Shown: piece after piece, positions 61,412 through 64,000 of the stretch
Position numbering within the stretch: position 1 is the stretch's first letter
How the letters are laid out: every line of letters starts with the position of its first letter
Made by a program: the position numbers and the translations under genes
Notes under the pieces: generated by a model
Told to the model about the DNA's origin: nothing
The model's input: the letters and a program-made list of their open reading frames with translations, nothing else
The model's database searches: none
Assembly (NCBI GenBank): GCA_025201845.1
Contig: MU603969.1
Span: 1-64,000 of the forward strand
Direction of reading: 5' to 3'
Source of the DNA: Martensiomyces pterosporus
Taxonomy: Eukaryota; Kickxellomycota; Kickxellomycetes; Kickxellales; Kickxellaceae
DNA length: 64,000 bases

Positions 61412-62332
61412 TCAGAGCGCCTGGTCGTCGACCGCAGTGCCCAGCGACTGGATAATGTTGTTGCCCATGACCTCCTCCACAGTTGTCTCCAGGTGCCGCT
61501 TGGGATCCTGCTTGCCCACATGGCGGGTCTTCAGCTGCTCCTGCGTAAGCTTCTGTTCCTCCTGGACCGACTTGGTATACGACTCGGCCAGCTTGAGCAT
61601 CCTGTTGACCGACGCCTGGTTCTCCGCGCAGTGGCTTTTGAAGTTCGTCAGCGTCATTCCGTGCGTCCAGTCCTTCTTGTGCAGGTTCAAGAGCATCTTC
61701 TCCTCCAGCTCGTTCTTCCGGTAGTCAATGGCGATCGAGTAGTAGTGCCTGTTCAGCCCATGGATCAGTCCCTGGATGCTCGCCTTGTGCAGCTGCCCAA
61801 TATTCGACGTTGACTGCCGAGGCTCCATTCCAGTCATCGTCGACGCCGAGTCAATAAGCCTAAACCCGTCAATTACCACCTTTCCGCGCACAGACTGGAT
61901 GGGATCCACAACCACAGCGACGGCCCTGCTGTTGAGTCTCTCGAAGGCCTGCTGCGTGCTGATGTCGACGCTCGAGAGCCAGCACCCGAATCCAGGGTGC
62001 GAGTGGTACCAGCCGACTACGGACTCTGCGCGGCCAGTCTGTTTGAGCATCTCCATCATAGCTGCCTGGTAGGCCTCGTCGATGGCCTCGACCGACACGC
62101 CTGTGCCCGATTGCGGCATGGCAAACACATCTACCACGCGAACGGTGTAGTCGTCGATGAAGTCGCCCAGCATGAGACCCATGACCTCCATGGGGACGCC
62201 GGCGCGCCCGTGCTTGAGCATTTTGAGAAGAGCGAGGGAGGAAATGTGAATCGTCTCGGCGTTGTCGGGGATTTGGGTCTCGGAAAGATCAGCCCCCTGC
62301 CCGCCCAAATTCATGTACTGCCCGTAGTCCAT
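61412..62332 (-). CDS. RPN11: 26S proteasome deubiquitinase subunit Rpn11
   Basis: Single exon, 306 aa, the exact usual length. JAMM metalloprotease motif: Glu in [10 protein letters not shown], then [14 protein letters not shown] (about 113-126). Rpn11/PSMD14 cleaves ubiquitin chains from substrates as they enter the 19S lid, using zinc. The C-terminal part (NHAL-like helices, [15 protein letters not shown]) matches the family. Near-invariant protein; assignment firm. Divergent from nothing within 300 bases; SGT1 follows on the same strand. Confidence 0.97.
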   Translation of the reverse strand: MDYGQYMNLGGQGADLSETQIPDNAETIHISSLALLKMLKHGRAGVPMEVMGLMLGDFIDDYTVRVVDVFAMPQSGTGVSVEAIDEAYQAAMMEMLKQTGRAESVVGWYHSHPGFGCWLSSVDISTQQAFERLNSRAVAVVVDPIQSVRGKVVIDGFRLIDSASTMTGMEPRQSTSNIGQLHKASIQGLIHGLNRHYYSIAIDYRKNELEEKMLLNLHKKDWTHGMTLTNFKSHCAENQASVNRMLKLAESYTKSVQEEQKLTQEQLKTRHVGKQDPKRHLETTVEEVMGNNIIQSLGTAVDDQAL

Positions 62333-62658
62333 GGCTCGCTTTTATAGAAATTAATGTGTGAAGCGTGTGTGAATGTTGGCCAAAGAAGCAGAAAGGAAGC
62401 GAAGCAGCAGTTTTCTTGCACACGCAAGCAGAAGAGGTGGGCGGACACAGGGCGTGGCCGCCGGCGTTTTGGAGGGCACAGCAGCAGATGGCTTGCGTGT
62501 ACACTCCACGCACTTCGCGCGGTGATCAGATACCTTGATCACAATTATCGGCGCTGCCAAAGAGCGGGCTTGAATGCAATAGTGTTATTCGCTAATCAGT
62601 GGAATCCTAAAGAGAGACATGGGTTGTCAAAAGCACAGCCCCGCTTGGTGCACGGTGC
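62333..62658. other. Intergenic region between RPN11 and SGT1
   Basis: About 326 bases, no gene. It holds the RPN11 promoter and the SGT1 3' end. Confidence 0.5.
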
Positions 62659-63708
62659 TCAGCTGCTGAATGGCTTGGCGACACAGTCGCTGGGCGGGAC
62701 AGTCTCCACCGGGCCCTTTCCAACGTTCTTCCAGTCGGTGCTCAGCGCGGTTCCGTTGCTCTCAATATAGCTCTTCATCATCGCGCGGCGGGTGTCGTCA
62801 TCCGCGTCCTTATAGATGCTCTGGAAGAGCTCATTGACGCCCTGCTCGCTCGCCTTGAGCTTCGTCTCGCGCTCCGCGTCGGCCGCAATCTTGTCCCACG
62901 ACACGCCCTTGCGCGAGTTGGACAGGTACTCCGGACGTGAGGCCGCGCTAATCTGCGCCTGCGTCTTCTCCAGGTGGTCCCACTTCTGTCCCGGGGCGGC
63001 CTTCTTCAGCCTAACCTCAATCTTGGTCGACAGGATCTCGTACTTGGACTCGCTGGGCACGATGCTGTAGAGGAGCGGGTCAAAGTCCAGGTTGTTTTCC
63101 GAGCCCGTGGCCAGCTTGACAGAGAGCGAGAGCGAGTTTTCGAGGATCTCCACCTCCAGCGCCTCCTTCTTCACGTTCCTGACAAACACCTCAACAATGA
63201 CAAAGTTGTCATTCTGGTACCACTCATGGCGCACCTTCGGGCGCGCTGGCACCTTCGTCTCCTCTGAATCCGCAGCAGCAGCAGCTGGAGCGGGCTCAGG
63301 CACAGGCGTGGTCAAGGGCTCGACCTTCTCCAGCAGGTCCCGGACCTTCTCGTCGTTCGGGTTAATCTTGGCGGCCTTACGCAGCGACTCAGCTGCCTCG
63401 TCGTACTTTTCCAAGCCAAAGGCCCACTCGCCATGCAAGGAAAGCGCTTTGTAGTACGTGCGCAGCTGCTCGGACTTGCCCGATGTGAGGTTGGCTGCCT
63501 TGAGGGCATCGCTGGCGGCGTCCTCGCCCTTGCTGAGCTTGTGGCGCACCTGGGCGCGCTTCAGGTAGTACTCGCCGGCAGAGGAGTCCGCAGCAATGGC
63601 CTGGGTGAAGAGGGACTCGGAGCGCTCGAACTCGTCGTCAAAGTAGGCCTCGTTGGCCTGCTGGAACAGAGCTTTGGCAGCCTGCTTGTTGCTAGAGGAC
63701 TGAGCCAT
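62659..63708 (-). CDS. SGT1: Sgt1 co-chaperone (TPR-CS-SGS)
   Basis: Single exon, 349 aa. TPR repeats at about 10-120 (KALFQQANEAYFDDEFERSE), an Ala/Pro linker, then a CS (p23-like) domain at about 160-250 (VRHEWYQNDNFVIVEVFV) and the SGS domain at the C-terminus (GVSWDKIAADAE, MMKSYIESNGTALSTDW). Sgt1 bridges Hsp90 and Skp1 for kinetochore and SCF assembly. The start at 63708 begins MAQSSSNKQAAKALFQQA; the open frame upstream is leader. Assignment firm. Confidence 0.95.
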   Translation of the reverse strand: MAQSSSNKQAAKALFQQANEAYFDDEFERSESLFTQAIAADSSAGEYYLKRAQVRHKLSKGEDAASDALKAANLTSGKSEQLRTYYKALSLHGEWAFGLEKYDEAAESLRKAAKINPNDEKVRDLLEKVEPLTTPVPEPAPAAAAADSEETKVPARPKVRHEWYQNDNFVIVEVFVRNVKKEALEVEILENSLSLSVKLATGSENNLDFDPLLYSIVPSESKYEILSTKIEVRLKKAAPGQKWDHLEKTQAQISAASRPEYLSNSRKGVSWDKIAADAERETKLKASEQGVNELFQSIYKDADDDTRRAMMKSYIESNGTALSTDWKNVGKGPVETVPPSDCVAKPFSS

Positions 63709-63937
63709 TTTGGAAGGTATGGTTGGCAGTGCAAGACAGTAAAAGAAATCGGTAGTGTACACAATGGAGGAAGGAGGGAAAGAGCAGGCGCCGCTAGAAA
63801 AGGCGCTTTCAGGATGCAGCGGGGAGTGACAAGCGTACCAAGCAGGGTCTCGGAACTCGCTGGAAGCACAGAGCTGACACCTCGGCTCAGCTTGCGCAGC
63901 TGGCAAGCCGCGAGCCGCTTGATCTTGCCAGAAAAAA

Positions 63938-63945
63938 TATATAAA
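63938..63945 (-). promoter_or_regulatory. Possible TATA element near the right edge
   Basis: TATATAAA within an A-rich stretch, 230 bases upstream of SGT1. It could also serve a rightward gene beyond the window. Confidence 0.3.
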
Positions 63946-64000
63946 AAAAACTTTCAGAGCCGCAAAACCTCACGCTGCAAAAGCGCCTTGCCTGGCTGCC

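Overview
This is a eukaryotic nuclear window, almost certainly fungal. Genes are single-copy housekeeping loci read from both strands, with few short GT-AG introns, TATA boxes and CT-rich leaders, and a G+C-rich third codon position. Fungal-type proteins are present (Vts1, Nem1, Gpi11, Swd2, Mip1). So are families usually lost from yeasts and most Dikarya: a kinesin-13 motor, MCM8, and a receiver-domain cAMP phosphodiesterase. I infer an early-diverging fungus, possibly Kickxellomycotina, but this rests on gene content and not on a search.

Layout. 1-6.2 kb: NOP9, bracketed by a perfect 226-bp inverted repeat; the right copy is the promoter of a small coiled-coil gene. 7.1-13.8 kb: a SAM-domain kinesin-13 and a 2H-phosphoesterase-like protein. 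14.1-19.3 kb: VTS1 (minus) and PP1 catalytic subunit (plus). 19.6-24 kb: two divergent small four-helix membrane proteins and fumarylacetoacetase. 24.5-30.4 kb: a mitochondrial-type dehydrogenase kinase, a four-CX9C CHCHD5-like protein, SWD2 and TAF12. 30.5-35.5 kb: mitochondrial DNA polymerase gamma and EMC2, sharing a 307-bp divergent promoter. 35.9-41 kb: a cyclic-nucleotide phosphodiesterase whose first two exons lie behind a 2.2-kb intron and encode a response-regulator receiver domain. 41.7-50.3 kb: NEM1, MCM8 (three exons), a carotenoid-cleavage-type oxygenase with a long disordered N-terminus, and GPI11. 50.7-56.7 kb: SEC23, an M17 leucyl aminopeptidase and an F-box/LRR protein. 57.8-61 kb: two weakly similar orphan genes either side of a short-chain dehydrogenase. 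61.4-63.7 kb: RPN11 and SGT1.

The neighbours do not form a pathway cluster; they are ordinary dispersed eukaryotic genes. The most notable item is the receiver-phosphodiesterase fusion (35942-40964). It has the architecture of Dictyostelium RegA and would couple a histidine-aspartate phosphorelay to cAMP breakdown. Second is the perfect inverted duplication around NOP9, which points to a very recent duplication (or an assembly artefact) continuing past the left edge.
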